Assembly: GCA_944989445.1 (NCBI GenBank)
Contig: CALYLW010001009.1
Coordinates: 318,804-382,803, forward strand
Origin: Ampullaceana balthica
Taxonomy: Eukaryota; Mollusca; Gastropoda; Lymnaeidae
Length of the DNA stretch: 64,000 nucleotides
Direction: 5' to 3'
Part shown: positions 21,378 to 33,210 of the stretch, piece by piece
How positions within the stretch are numbered: the stretch's first letter is position 1
Layout: each line of letters begins with the position of its first letter
Program-made: the position numbers and the translations under genes
The notes under the pieces: model-generated
What the model was told of the DNA's origin: nothing
Seen by the model: only the letters and a program-made list of their open reading frames with translations
The model's database searches: none

Positions 21378-22870
21378 TCCTGAAGAGAAGCATACGACAG
21401 TTTCGGTAATTTTTCCACTTCGCAGCAATCGAGGTCTTAGGATATTGATTTAAGAAAACTGAACATAGAGATCGAAGAGAGAGAGAGAGAGAGAGAGATT
21501 ATCTGGGGATATCTTGGACCATTATATCATTGTTAGATATAGCCCGTCAGATGATGGCGTCTATTAATATATCAAACTGTGGCGGCGGTGATGCATGAAC
21601 TTTTATTGAACCGCACCAGATATGCCTCCGCACATTTTTTTTGCTACGCCCATGAAAGAAACTAAATATTTTAATGCTTCATCCCTATCGCATCATAACA
21701 ATATTTACATCTCCGTACAACACAAAATAAACTATAGCTAGTACTCACCAAAGGAACTGATGTTATTTATATATATAGCGCCCCCACTGCCTTGCAAATA
21801 TAAATTTATTCTATGGCGGTAGTTTCTATTCACCAGACATTATTTGGAGAGCGAATTTTCAACGCCGTTAAAAAAATGATTGTGTCATGCAGGTACTTGC
21901 TTACGCAGTCGTAATAACAGGGCAGATAAAAGCAGACCGGCTGGTATTTCGGGTTATTTGATTCTCAAAGGATACAGGGTCATGCTGCCCCGAAACATAT
22001 CGTCATCATTGTTACCATTTCCTCATCACGTCATTGCTTTAGTAAGTCAATGTAATAGTCCCCACTTTTTTTTGGAGACATTTGACCGAGATATACATTC
22101 AAAGAAAAATGACCTGCAACATAAAGTTGTTCATGGTTTACTGTAGCTGTAATGGAACTCAAATCTTTCAGGTGTCTGTAAATGTTTTAAGTTCTAAAAT
22201 AAAGTGAATTTCAAAGTCAATGAAGGGGTTGGAGCGGCACATCCTGAAAGATGTGGGGGCGTTCAAATGTGATACAGTGCCTTTGTGCCTTAACTTTCAG
22301 ATATATTTATCATACGCACATATATGCATCCAATGTACAACACTCGACTATTACTATATATATATCAAAGCGGCTTCTGTACAACATATACTATAAAAGA
22401 TTAACAAAAATTGTTCAGGAAAACTGTTTCTTAGTTCATAATTTAGCAAATTAAGGTGGAACATAAAAAAATATATTTAAAAGTTTGATGGAGCTAAATG
22501 TTTGTGAAGATAATAATAATCATTCAATATATTATATATACATTATATACATTTGTAATTGGAAACACGTTTATAATCAACTAAAGCGTGAACAGATTTG
22601 TTTACACGGAAAAAACAACAACTTCTTGCGTTACCTACCAGGATATTCTGTCCATTGTTATCAGATGTCACATAATTATCTGACACAACGCTGCGGGTAT
22701 CCTCAAACGGATCAAATTTCCTTTTTTTAAATTGCTTTCACGTGCATCTTTCATACAGTTACGACAGCTCTTAAACCAAACAGCTGGTAGTCCACCAAAT
22801 GAGCTAGCCAAGCTTTCTCGGCGGTGAGCACCAGGAGGTAATGCGAAGTTCCAAAAGTGACCCGAGTCGT
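21378..22870. other. Unassigned DNA with (GA)n at 21477-21500
   Basis: Apart from the short GA microsatellite I recognise nothing. Frames at 21880-22146, 22251-22454 and 22485-22730 have no domain and low-complexity composition. Confidence 0.45.
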
Positions 22871-22937
22871 GGTATGGTCAGTGGCGGAGCTAGAACTTTT
22901 GCCGCCCGGGGCGGTCTCCAATTTCGCCGCCCTTTTA

Positions 22938-23212
22938 GGGGCCGTCTATAAAAGACGTCACGCACCTGGTGAGTGGAGCCACACATTATACGTCACATCA
23001 AAACGCGCAACTTTAAATAAACGTTCCACTTAAATAAATGATTACCGACACTTTATTTAATGACGCTTTACATGGCTTCATGCGTGTTACGATATTACAG
23101 TGCAGCGTTACACTAAAAACATATGTAAATGACAACAAAAAAATGATTTGAAACATGCTCATTTTCAAATAGAAAATACAGCTTTTATGGGGGGGGGGAG
23201 CTTTGTGACGTC
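22938..23212. mobile_element. Harbinger-like MITE, family 2, right-truncated
   Basis: Left terminus GGGGCCGTCTATAAAAGACG preceded by TTA. The interior (AAACGTTCCACTTAAATAAA, GCTTCATGCGTGTTACGATA, CATGCTCATTTTCAAATAGA) aligns with 26885-27321. The right end is lost after TTGTGACGTCAT. Nested in the 22879-25392 element. Confidence 0.75.
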
Positions 23213-23786
23213 ATATTATGTAAGCAGTAATAAAAGATGCCGCATAAAATGATTTACCAAAAAATACACATTTCTAAATATATAAATATTTTTAAAGGCC
23301 ACAAGAAAGTTAATGATGTCGCAGGCCAAACAAATGAGACAAAACATACTCCAAATTTACACCCAAAAAATATTACTAATTAATATGCTTCTATTTTGTA
23401 TTTATGAATATATGATTTTTTTAATAAACAAAGAAATGGTATACGTTAGTATGTAAAACTATTTATACATTTACTTACAACTGTCATAGTGGAAAAATCG
23501 TGTATTATGCTATCAAAATTTAAATATCTTGTTCTATGGACAATATTGCAAGATTTTGTAGTCACTCATTGTGGAACTATGATAATTTTTTTATCAACTT
23601 CAGTTTGGAGAAGCTCCTTTCACAACTAGATTCACAGATAGCAATTGTTGAAAACATTCTTAGCAAAATTATAATGTTGGGTACAGTATTTTCCAATCTA
23701 TACTGTTTAATATATTTAAATAGATCAAAGGGGCATTTTCCCAAGTTTTTCTAACATAATACCTCTTCTTGTAATGTAGGTACAGC

Positions 23787-23963
23787 CAAGGCTGGTCTTA
23801 GGCCACTGCAACCTTTGCCGCCGCAGTAGGCCCCGCACTTTCATAGGCCTCACCTATCTTAGTTTTAACTTATTATCCTTATTAATATCTTATCCCTACC
23901 CAAACTGGGCCCTTTTCCCATACTAAGCCGCATAGGGCCCCGCAATTGCTAAGACCGGCTTAG
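23787..23963. mobile_element. hAT-like MITE nested in larger element
   Basis: Terminal repeats CAAGGCTGGTCTTAG and, from the other end, CTAAGCCGGTCTTAG. Flanks GGTACAGC and TGTACGGC agree at 6 of 8 positions, as a worn 8-bp duplication would. The interior has CCGCCGCAGTAGGCCCCGC and GCATAGGGCCCCGCA but no coding sequence. Confidence 0.65.
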
Positions 23964-24316
23964 TGTACGGCGATAAAAACATGGATCCTTTTTCTTTCAA
24001 TATCGAACTTTTCTTTATCAATATAAATAAAAAAAATTATTTGATGTTCAAATTCTTTATTTAGTAGGTTACATACGGTACTATATACGAATATTTTCTT
24101 GCAAGGGCATGCAACTGATCAGTGCGTTCTTTATTTTTTTAAATAATTCCATCAATGGATAAAAAAAAATATCGTTGACTTCTTGCTCTAAATATAGAAC
24201 CCCGTCTTATGAATTTTCCCCACTCAAATTTTTCCTCCTTCTAACTCCGCGTTCAGTTGATATCTCAAACTCTCTAAAAAAGTGATCTGTATTACCACAT
24301 CTCTTTGTTCCATGAA

Positions 24317-24468
24317 CAGAGGCATATCAATGACGGTAACAACGACTTAGCATCGGGGCAGTTGCCAAGGGCATCGAGGGCCAATCCTTCAATTTTTTTT
24401 CAAATGTAGCATTTTCCTACCTATTTTTTAAATTTGTCAAGGGCGTGGAAACCCCAGTTACGCTTCTG
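24317..24468. mobile_element. hAT-like MITE with perfect 8-bp duplication
   Basis: Begins CAGAGGCATATCAATGACGG and ends CCAGTTACGCTTCTG. It is flanked on both sides by TCCATGAA (24309-24316 and 24469-24476). Its termini resemble the CAGAGGCGTAACTAGG group at 3518 and 27745. Length 152 bp; no coding capacity. Confidence 0.8.
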
Positions 24469-25400
24469 TCCATGAAATGGGTTTGCATTAATAAAAAAAT
24501 AAAAATAAAATAATGCATTGAACTGAGTTAAATTCCAGCATCTGATATCGCTTTACTAGTTACTTCTTCAGATGACAATTTTTCCAAGACGCTTGAAAAT
24601 TTAAAGCATGTCTTTTTCGAAATTATTTATGCTACTGTGATATTTATTAACGGAGAATTTTGAATATTTTCATTTTCATGCCACAAAAGTTAATAATTTT
24701 CCATAAAATAGACGAATTCAAATTATTTTCACATTACTTTGACTTTAATTGGATAGGCGTAAATTTTTAAATGAATAACCATGTTTAATGATAAAAAAAA
24801 TGATGTGTGCTACTTTAATACAATAAAAACAAAATAAATTTAATTTTTAGTAAGTTACCTTACAATAATTTTCTGAAAACTGAAACAGTAACATAAATTA
24901 CTACTTGTAAGTTAAACACAATATTTGAACCACCATGTCATGTAGGTACTTGTTAGTGCATCATTCTGCGCATATGGAATTTTCACGCAAAAACTGTCGT
25001 GGCGATATTAATAGCACATATTATTCGGCCGAGCGGTGAGGTGTTTTTTTTAAGTTTGTGTGTGTGTGTGTAGTTTTCATATGTAAGCGTCATCTGTGAC
25101 GTATACCGCTTAATTTTCCAAACAAATCTTTACCTTTTTTGAGCGATTTTAAATTTTTGAACGGTTTTGTGTTAGTTATAACAAAAACGATGTAATCAAA
25201 CAAATGTTGCGCGAATCCGTTAATTAAGACTCGAAATTAAGAATTTTAAAAATTCATCTTGGTTTTCCCCCTTCAAAAGAAAAAGGGTGGTTGTTGGAAA
25301 TTGCTTTACTTTTCAAATGCCCTAAACGCCGCCCTCAAAATGAGTGCCGCCCGGGGCGGACCACCCCATCCGCCCCCCTAGCTACGCCACTAGGTATGGT

Positions 25401-26884
25401 AAAATAAGATGAAACGTCTGTCTCACCAACAGCGCAGGGAATTAAGAGCTTTTGTGATCTTGTTTATTTTATAATAGTTATTTAAAGCAATAACCCCTTT
25501 TACTTGTATTCGTTTATTGTAGGCCTAAAGCATGGATCATGTTTTATCACAAGCCCAATTCCATAGTTAGTACATGACATAACCTATCCCTTTAAGCTGC
25601 GTGGTTGCGCGGCCGCGCAGATATCTGACCAGCAGATTAGAATTACCGCGCAGAATTTAAAAAAAAATTGCACAAATAAAATGGATGCTGCGTAACTCTG
25701 CACATGAGTTTATTCACTTTGCACATGGACCAACGAACCTTAGAGGGAACATTGGTCATAACCATGTTACAATTACAATACATGGAGTAGAGAATAAAAA
25801 GATATATTACCCTAATCGTAAACTTTCAATTCGACATAGGATAATGCAATTTGACTTAAGCTCCTCAATAGAAATCATGCCCATTATTCACCTGAGCAAA
25901 CAGCTTAAGTTTTTTTAACCGCCTCACGCTCGCTCCTCCACTTGGCATCTCCACGATTATAAGATCCCTGTCAACACTCACCTTGTCAACACCTTGTCAA
26001 CATTCACCTTTCTCACCTCCCACAATGTATGATTTATTATTCGCGGTGTAAAATAGTATTTTAAAAAACCCGTGACGGAGTAACGCCCCTTGAACTCGTT
26101 TGTTCTAAGTGGAGACCCATCTCATCAACTAACGTTTTTAACAGAGCGGTGGACTAGCCAAGGAATTATATTATACGTTTAATGAACACGATTTTAATCC
26201 TTACTTTAAAGGGTTCTCAAAGTAAAGCTCACCATACTGTAAGTATATTTTATAAGCGTAGCTTAATCTAAAAAATTGAAAACACTGTTCGGAGATTTCG
26301 TATTAAAAAAAAATCAGAGTTGGATAATTATATATTTTTAATCTACCAAGACAGGTTTTTGGTAGCCATTGTAACACCAGATGTTAATTAAAATTATTTT
26401 ATTTTTAACAAATTAAGCAGATAAGTTTAATGAATAAAATTGTTGATCTGATAACAACAAAAACAATAATAAAAATAATAACAACAACAACGAAGACAAC
26501 TTACATTATAATTATAAGACAATGTGCAAATGTTCCATTAGATAATACTTACAGCCTTGTCGTTAACGCCCTTCTATGACATCTTGAGACCAAAGCCTCA
26601 TTAAATCGCTGATCCTTTGAACTAGACGTAGATGACACAGAAAGCCAGCCCACGTTAGACTATTGAAGGAATACTCGTAGATCTACTGGTCGATCTTAGG
26701 ATGTGCTTAAACAGGGGTCAACAAACATTTTTCAAAACGAGCCGAATGGCTGACTAACATAATGAGTGCATGCCGCATAACTTCTTTAAAATGAAGTTCA
26801 AATCTGCAAATGGTTTTCATCGTTCTGATATTTATTGCATTTTTTTTTGTAGTTTGTATGAGTCACAGATTCTATTTTAGCATA
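25401..26884. other. Unassigned DNA
   Basis: No gene recognised. A GC palindrome GCGCGGCCGCGC lies near 25610 in otherwise AT-rich sequence. A 77-codon frame at 25685-25918 is not recognised. Confidence 0.45.
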
Positions 26885-27321
26885 GGGGCCGTCCATAAAT
26901 GACGTCACGCAACTAGGAAAAAGGGGGGGGAGGGGTCACACTTTCGTGACGAGAGGGATGGGGTGTTTAAGAAATGTGACGTCACATCAAAGACCGCTAC
27001 TTTAAATAAAAGTTCCACTTAAATATTTGATTGCTTTAAATTTATTTAATAACGTTTTCAATGGCTTCACACGTGTTACAATATTAGAGAGCTGACTTAC
27101 ACTAAATAAAAATATAAATAAACAAAAAATCAATTTGCAAAATGCTTATTTTCAATTAGAAAATACGGCTTTTAATGTGGGGGACGGGGGGACGGGGTTC
27201 AAAGCTTTGTGACGTCCTATTGGAGAGGTGGGTCTAGGTTTTTGTGACGAAGTGTGACGAGGGGGGGGGAGGGAGAAATAAAAATCGGCCAAAAATGCGT
27301 GACGTCATTTACGGACGGCCC
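26885..27321. mobile_element. Harbinger-like MITE, family 2, full length
   Basis: Termini GGGGCCGTCCATAAATGACG and TGACGTCATTTACGGACGGC...CC are inverted copies. The flanks are ATA and TTTA. The 437-bp interior is the reference for the truncated copies at 4895, 22938 and 62542. Its terminal ~15 bp match family 1, but the interior does not, so the two families share mobilisation ends only. The superfamily is inferred from the short TWA-type flanks. Confidence 0.85.
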
Positions 27322-27744
27322 TTTACTTCCTGGTGAAAAGATTTCTTGGGGTTTCCATTCCACATTTCATGGATTCATATTTCTCTAAGGTAACTTTCAC
27401 GAAAATTTTGAATATGTTTGTGTATGTCTTGTTTCATAGTGTATTGTTTCAAGACAGCAACACTTAAGTTGCAAATTACGCAACTAGTTTTCTGGTCCTT
27501 TTATTCCATAAAGAAGTATTTTAGTCCAAATTCATTCTTCATTGAAAACGTGAAACTTGGAATCCACTTCTCTTCACTTTTTTGCTGTAATGAAGGGCAA
27601 AGTAAACTGGAAATGATAAACACTTTGAATGATAGAAATAATGGAATTAAAATCTTATTGAAGCACTAGAAAATCAGAATATTTTGGGTCACTGGTGTAG
27701 CTACGGCTCACCATAGGTCTATATAAAATTGATACGCTTTGTTT
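27322..27744. other. Unassigned DNA
   Basis: An 83-codon frame at 27418-27669 has no recognisable domain. Nothing else seen. Confidence 0.4.
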
Positions 27745-28830
27745 TAGAGGCGTAACTAGGTTTTTGGCGCCCTTGGCTAATTTATTTTTGCCGCCCTTGA
27801 TAAATTGACAAGTTTCAGCTTTGCGATTTTTTTATTTGTTAGAAAAAAAAATAGAATTTCTCTTATTTTATTTATGACAATAATTACGTAGTCTGATAGT
27901 GAATGTCATACAACGTGAATATAAAAAATGCATAAGACAGGAACAATACTAATTTGCAGTTTATTATTTACTAAATATTACCAAATAAATTGTTGGATAC
28001 AACGGCATATTGTTGCTTTTATAAAGACTACAGCAAAACTTGAAGTAACATGTATTATAAATAAAAACAATAGTGTCAATGTGTCATACTCATTAGGGGC
28101 CGTCCATAAAGTACGTCACGCTCCAGAAGGGGGAGGGGTGTAAGAAAGTGTGACAGTTTGTGACGGGGGGAGGGTGGTCCACCCATGTGTGACGTCACGC
28201 TGGTTTATAGTAAATTTTAATTATTTTGTTAATAAAAAAAATAAATTTTTGTTCGAAAGTGTGACGTACTTTAGTCCTAGATATGTGACAGTTTGTGACA
28301 GGGGGGAGGGGGGGTAAAAATGGTCAAAAATAGCGTGACGTACTTTATGGACGGCCCCTTATCTCATATATAACGATAGAAACTCAAAATTAAAAGTAAC
28401 TTTAAGTAACACTCCATCGACTACAGCTCAGCACTTCCGTTAGCTGGTGTATTGGCGTGTTGCTAATACAGTTGGACCTTTCTAACTCAAACTCAAAGAG
28501 GGGATTCGACTCACGAAAATTTCGAGTTAGGAAAACTGGCGTATTAGGCGCAGTTAACAAGGACAATTTTGATTTTGAGAGAGGGGGGGGGGAACAGCCA
28601 TAGAGATAGAAGGCTTGACAGGAAAGAGGGGCGGTGATGTTTCTTTCATATGAAAGAAGCCAACTTGCTTTTACATACCGACACAAGCACGTGAGAGGAG
28701 ACACCTTCCATCCCCTCTCCCCCTTTACTCCCTCGACAGTTGGATGGGGATAGTAAGATTTTTCTTTTTAAAAAAGAGTCCTTGGCGCCCTTGGCAACTT
28801 CCCCGATGCCAACCCGTTGTTACGCCACTG
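27745..28830. mobile_element. hAT-like element of the CAGWGGCGTAAC group
   Basis: The left end TAGAGGCGTAACTAGG and the right end in reverse complement CAGTGGCGTAACAACGG are both followed by GGCGCCCTTGGC-type sequence. Flanks CTTTGTTT and CTTTGGTA agree at 6 of 8. It carries the family 1 MITE at 28096-28358. No transposase is visible; the 100-codon frame at 28402-28704 is not recognised. Confidence 0.65.
28096..28358. mobile_element. Harbinger-like MITE, family 1, copy c (best preserved)
   Basis: Ends GGGGCCGTCCATAAAGTACG and GTACTTTATGGACGGCCCC are perfect inverted copies, extending to GTCACGC/GCGTGAC. They are flanked by TTA on both sides (28093-28095, 28359-28361). A 3-bp TTA duplication with G-rich ends fits PIF/Harbinger. 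No coding sequence. Confidence 0.85.
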
Positions 28831-29268
28831 CTTTGGTAAGAGAGTATATCACTGAAAAGGGTTTTCATAACATAGAAATAAGGCGTGTGTAAAAAAAAAC
28901 GCCGTGTTATTCGACAGGTGTTCCGGGCGTGACACCAAGGGACTCCTCCGAAAAAAACTGAATAAAATATTTGCAATTTTGTGCTCAATATGGTATACAT
29001 CATAAAGTAGGAAAAAATTATATCTGAACACTTTTTGGCTCTGAATTACCGGTGGTAACGATTTTCGCTTTTCTGTCGGTATGCTATGAAACAAAAATTT
29101 TACTATTTTGGAAACGGACGTAGATTTAGGGACACTTTCCACCGTTTTAATAAATAATAAGACTTTATTGAAAGTTCGAGGTTGATAGATAAGGAATGTG
29201 GATACAACATAAGTAGTAGAGGAAAATATAATCATTTTTGATATTTGGTAAAAAAAAACAGATTATAT
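28831..29268. other. Unassigned DNA
   Basis: The 128-codon minus frame at 28849-29235 shows no recognisable domain and overlaps another frame. I regard it as chance. Confidence 0.35.
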
Positions 29269-29443
29269 GAGAGATTGAGTTTGACAGCTACAAAGTATCA
29301 TATGAGAGAATGAGTTGGTTGTTACAATGTATAATATGAGAGAATAAATTCATTGTTACAAGGATTATATGAGATAATGAATTGATTGTTACAAGGTATT
29401 ATAAGACAGATTGAGTTTGATTGTGACAAGGTGAGAGATTGAG
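29269..29443. repeat. About 34-bp tandem repeat, 5 copies
   Basis: Imperfect units built around ATGAGAGAATGAGTT and GTTACAAGGTATTATA. Units vary in length through small deletions. Confidence 0.75.
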
Positions 29444-29884
29444 TAGACGTAATTCAATTATCTATACGAGAGCTCGTGACGCACTCCAAAAATGGGGCGG
29501 AGGTGGAGGGCTTTGAAAAGAAAGGATTAAATATATATATCTAAAACGATGTTGCAAATCTGAAGAGATCTTTTTTATATTGAAGCATAGTTTACTTATT
29601 TGTCTAATATTATACTTAAATGTCATAAAAGTGCCTAAAACGAAAACGCTAATTTAAACAGACAAATTTATCTTATTTTAATATGTAATGTACAGTACAG
29701 TGTTTATATACCTTTCAAGAATGAAATATATTCTAATTTAATCATCTTTACAAGATTCAATGACCAAATTTGTCTAAAATGCGCATGTTGCGTAGTAGAA
29801 GGAAATTTTACAGAAATTGGTCGAGCGTGCAGAGTTAAAAATGGCTTTAACCCAGCATATCAGCTGTATGCAGTCAGTCTAAAT

Positions 29885-31842
29885 CAGGGGTCTCCAAACT
29901 TTTCTGCCGAAGGGCCGCATTAACTGTCGAACAGCAGTTTTGGGGCCGAAAACACACTAGAGGTCCAATAAGAAAGTATCGAAACATAGATGTTGTTTTT
30001 TTAAATTATATATTTAATATTATTATGTTTATAATATTAATATTATTTAATATTATGTTTAATATCATTTAATAATACATTGATACACTGCACATGAACA
30101 CCTGTATTAGTGGGAATGGAGAAATTGTTTCCTGGATGCCAAAATAGTAGATATTTCTGGCTTTAGATTTGATGTCCCTAACATCAACAGAGACCTGAGA
30201 TTATTATCAGACAAGTTAGTTCTCAAATTGTTCTTCACGTATTTCATACTCGAAAATGTCTATTCGCACAAGTATGTTGTTTCCAAAGATTGAAAGGTAT
30301 CTTGATGCAAAAGCTGTGACATTAGGAAAGTATTCCTTGGGCAGAAACTGGTAGAAACTCAAAAGTCCTTCTTTGAACTTGTCCCTAAGGAGGTCATTTG
30401 CTTTGCAAATCAAAAACCTCCAGCTGCATTTCATCGGAGCAACTGGCCACATCTGCTATAAATGGATTTTAAAATAGCATCACTTCTTCAGCTTTTGAAT
30501 CCAAGTCAGAAAACCGCTCCTGAAACTGCACCTGGAGGTCTTTGATGATCTCACATGCAAATGATGTGGGGAACTCAGCTGTTGCTTCAGCCATGACGAC
30601 CTTGCACAGCTGAAAGTGTTTCAAGTTGTTGGCCTTTACTTGTTCCAAAAACAAGACAAGTTTAGATCTGAAAGCCTTTAGGTGATTGCATAGATCAGAA
30701 ACTAGATTTGTCTCTCCGTGCGTGTAGTTTTAGGTTTAGAAATTTTAAATAACCAGCAATGTCAGCAGCAAAGGCCAATTTCAATACCTACTCTTCATCA
30801 GAAGACTTTCATTTACTTTCTAGGAAGTCATGTATTTCCTTTCTTAATTCAAATACTCTACTCAAAACTTTCTCACAACTTAGCCATCTTACTGGTGTGT
30901 AATATGGTAAATCTTGCGATTCTGTGTCTGTATCTTTCAACATGTCTCTGAACTGTCTATGGTTGAGCCCATGTGACCTTATTAGTTTCACTTTCTTCAC
31001 CACATGATTCAGTACATTGCTAATGTCCACATATTTAGCACACCAAGCTTGCTGGTGAATAATACAGTGCAGGAACATTGGTTGTGGAATGTGTTTCTCA
31101 TTACACATCTGCTTCACTTGTCTAACCAAGCCTTTCTTTATGCCACTCATGTTCTTTTCTCCATCAACAGTCAAGCAAGTGAAATTAGTCCAGTCCAAGT
31201 TATAATATGCAAAGTTTTTTTTTCAATTCATTGAAAATATGCTCTCCGATAGCTGTGCCATACATGCTATGTAGAGAAGCCAGCTCTTGTGTTATGTTCA
31301 TGTCTTCATCCACACTTCTAATGAACACAATCAGTTGAGAGGTGGAACAGCCGTCCAGTGATTCATCCATTGCAATTGAAAAATGACGAAACTTTCTTGC
31401 ATTTTTCTCTAGTTGAGTCACAATGTTTTCACTCTAGTCTGCAACATGACGAGCAATATTATTTGCACCCAAAGCTACTTTTTAAAATTCATTGGACTTT
31501 TCTGGGCAAAGTTCCTCAGCTACCTTCCAACAAATATTCCTTCACTAATTCACCATCTGTAAATGGTTTTACACTTTTACCTAGGACATAAGCAACTTTA
31601 TAACTGGCCTAAGTTAATGATTCATTTTTATTTGAAGATTTACAGAACAATGTCCTCTGAAATGTGAGTTGATTTTGTCATTTAGAAATGTGTTTGGTTT
31701 CGCTAGTCTTATTCGTAAGGTTTTGTGATAAACTACCAGTAAAAATAGTATTTATTTTTTTAGATTAAAAGGTCTCCAGGAGCCGGATGAGAGGGCCTCG
31801 CGGGCCGCATTTGGCCCGCGGGCCGTAGTTTGGAAACCTCTG
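29885..31842 (-). mobile_element. hAT (Charlie/ZBED-type) transposon, complete ends, inactivated
   Basis: Starts CAGGGGTCTCCAAACT, and the other end in reverse complement reads CAGAGGTTTCCAAACT. Both are followed by GGGCCGCA/GGCCCGCGGGCC sequence typical of hAT-Charlie ends. The perfect 8-bp target duplication GTCTAAAT occupies 29877-29884 and 31843-31850. The 1958-bp body holds a transposase gene on the minus strand with several frameshifts and stops. The exact duplication suggests fairly recent insertion compared with other elements here. Confidence 0.95.
30107..31720 (-). pseudogene. hAT transposase (ZBED5/FAM200/GTF2IRD2-like)
   Basis: Reading minus-strand frames in order: ASYKVAYVLGKSVKPFTDGE; then FRHFSIAMDESLDGCSTSQL (first catalytic Asp in MDES); then CLTVDGEKNMSGIKKG (second Asp in VDG); then MFLHCIIHQQAWCAK (the hAT C.IHQ..LCAK motif); then RWLSCEKVLSRVFELRKEI (RWLS...L motif); and a C-terminal end LSDNNLRSLLMLGTSNLKPE. 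Frameshifts lie near 31525 (after KEYLLE), 31199, between 30809 and 30654, and near 30216, with stops upstream. About 500 codons remain. I did not find the N-terminal BED zinc finger. It cannot make an active enzyme. Confidence 0.9.
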
Positions 31843-31850
31843 GTCTAAAT

Positions 31851-32184
31851 GATTGAAGAAAAAAAACCCTGTCAGACCAACATTACCACGGTTGGATGAG
31901 GCCCGCTCAGCTAGGAAGACAACGCAAGTGAGATGATATTCCGTCTGGGGTTTTTTCCTAAGGGAAAACCATGCTATAAATCAAAAGTAAACAAACCGAA
32001 TGTTTGGTTTGATCCCCCCCAAAAAAGGCGCGTAGTGTGTCTATTTTTTACATTACAGATTATGTATACAATCGTTGATATATCACTATAGGCGGTTTAA
32101 TATCGAACGCAATAATTCTTGATAAGTAACATGGATGTTTCTGATATCTTAGGCTAGTATTTAATTTGTCCTATGCGAATTTAA
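31851..32184. other. Unassigned DNA
   Basis: Short stretch between two hAT elements. Nothing recognised. Confidence 0.45.
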
Positions 32185-32655
32185 TAGGGTTGCGGAAATT
32201 AACGATTGATTAATCGATTAATCGTTAAGAAATTTAATCGATTAAAATTAATTCGATCGATTAATATTCGATTAAAACTTAAGCAAATATTTCTTATATA
32301 TTTTTCCAAAGTTATTTAATAATTTATATGTTTTGTTACCGACATAATTTTCCCTCATATTATTATTATTCATTTAGACGTGCACGCGTAAAGAAAATGG
32401 TTTTTCTTCCTTATTTCTTGCATAGCAGAACGAATTTGCTGTGTTACGTCACAAAATTTGTTCCATATTATTTGCGTAGTTGACATTTGAATCGTCAAGT
32501 GAATTAAACAAATTCTCTGGCCTAAAATATTAAGTCTCATGTATTCACTCGACTTGGCAGACGCCAACGTCTGCTTCACCTTACCGAACCTGGACAATGT
32601 TCGTTCGGTTGACGGATCAGGCACGCGTCTTCGGTTAATGGCCAACCGCTTATTA
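32185..32655 (-). mobile_element. hAT remnant, TAGGGCTGCGG-type end
   Basis: The left end TAGGGTTGCGGAAATTAACG is followed by repeated ATTAATCG sequence, as in the elements at 1739 and 49888. The transposase C-terminus lies just inside on the minus strand. The other terminus is not found, so the element is truncated around 32655. Confidence 0.75.
32370..32651 (-). pseudogene. hAT transposase C-terminus fragment
   Basis: About 93 intact codons ending in a stop: RLAINRRRVPDPSTERTLSR, FGKVKQTLASAKSSEYMRLN, then a tail with CDVTQQIRSAMQEIR. STERTLSRFGKVKQTLASAKSSEYMRLNIL parallels the hAT C-terminal pattern (ERSFS.LK.IKT.LRS.M...RL..L). The last ~30 codons are also preserved in the MITE at 49888-50310, which shows that this gene belongs to the element that gave rise to that MITE. 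Everything N-terminal is missing. Confidence 0.75.
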
Positions 32656-33138
32656 AGCTGAATTCAATTTATAATAGCAGTTGTTTAAATATTGTAGTAC
32701 TATAAATCTATGTGTGTGTCCAAATATTATGTATAATATAAATCAACCATATGGGGATAAATTATACCAAAATTTCGTTAAAAATGTATTTTTTGTCCAT
32801 GTATAGTTCAATGGTTATAGCTGTATCTACCTGTTGGTTTTAATTGTGTAATTCTGTGCACACAAAAAAACACAGTTCAAGAAGCGTCAAAAATTTTTCA
32901 GCCACTAGACACCCTTAGAGTTCTTTAAGAATCTATAAATAAATCATAATAATTCATTTAGAAATCAAAATGAAGTGAACGTTTGGCAATGTAGACACAA
33001 TATTGCATGAGACACCGGGAATTAGGTAGGAAAGTTTAAAGACTGATTCAAGTGTCCACCAAAAAAGTAATGGATTAAGATTAGCAACTACCTATACGAA
33101 ATGTGATTTTGTTTCTATTCTAGACATTAAATCCCTAT
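32656..33138. other. Unassigned DNA
   Basis: Nothing recognised. Confidence 0.45.
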
Positions 33139-33210
33139 CAGTACCGTCACTAGTCGGGTGCGGGAGGTTCAGACCGCAACGGGTGACACCAACCCCATTG
33201 ACACCTCTTG
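33139..33210. mobile_element. 72-bp deletion derivative of the 3518 element family
   Basis: CAGTACCGTCACTAG at the left and GACACCTCTTG at the right, with the interior GACCGCAACGGGTGACACCA matching 3688-3699 and neighbours. TCCCTA occurs at both flanks, slightly shifted, as a possible duplication. Confidence 0.6.

Larger units (their letters stand above)
22879..25392. mobile_element. hAT-like element, 2.5 kb, hosting nested insertions
   Basis: The ends CAGTGGCGGAGCTAG and (in reverse complement) TAGTGGCGTAGCTAG continue inwards with matching GCCGCCCGGGGCGG blocks. They are flanked by the perfect 8-bp direct repeat GGTATGGT (22871-22878, 25393-25400). An 8-bp duplication with CAGTGGCG termini fits hAT. 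The interior shows no recognisable transposase. It contains MITEs at 22938, 23787 and 24317, which must be younger. The 72-codon frame at 23536-23754 is not recognised. Confidence 0.8.

Noticed and set aside
20588..21418. 276-codon open frame as a repeat protein gene
   Set aside because: The 30-bp period keeps frames open on both strands simultaneously; no homology, and no supporting start or splice context.
28849..29235. 128-codon minus frame as a host exon
   Set aside because: No recognisable domain, overlaps a second open frame and transposon sequence; composition is not convincing.
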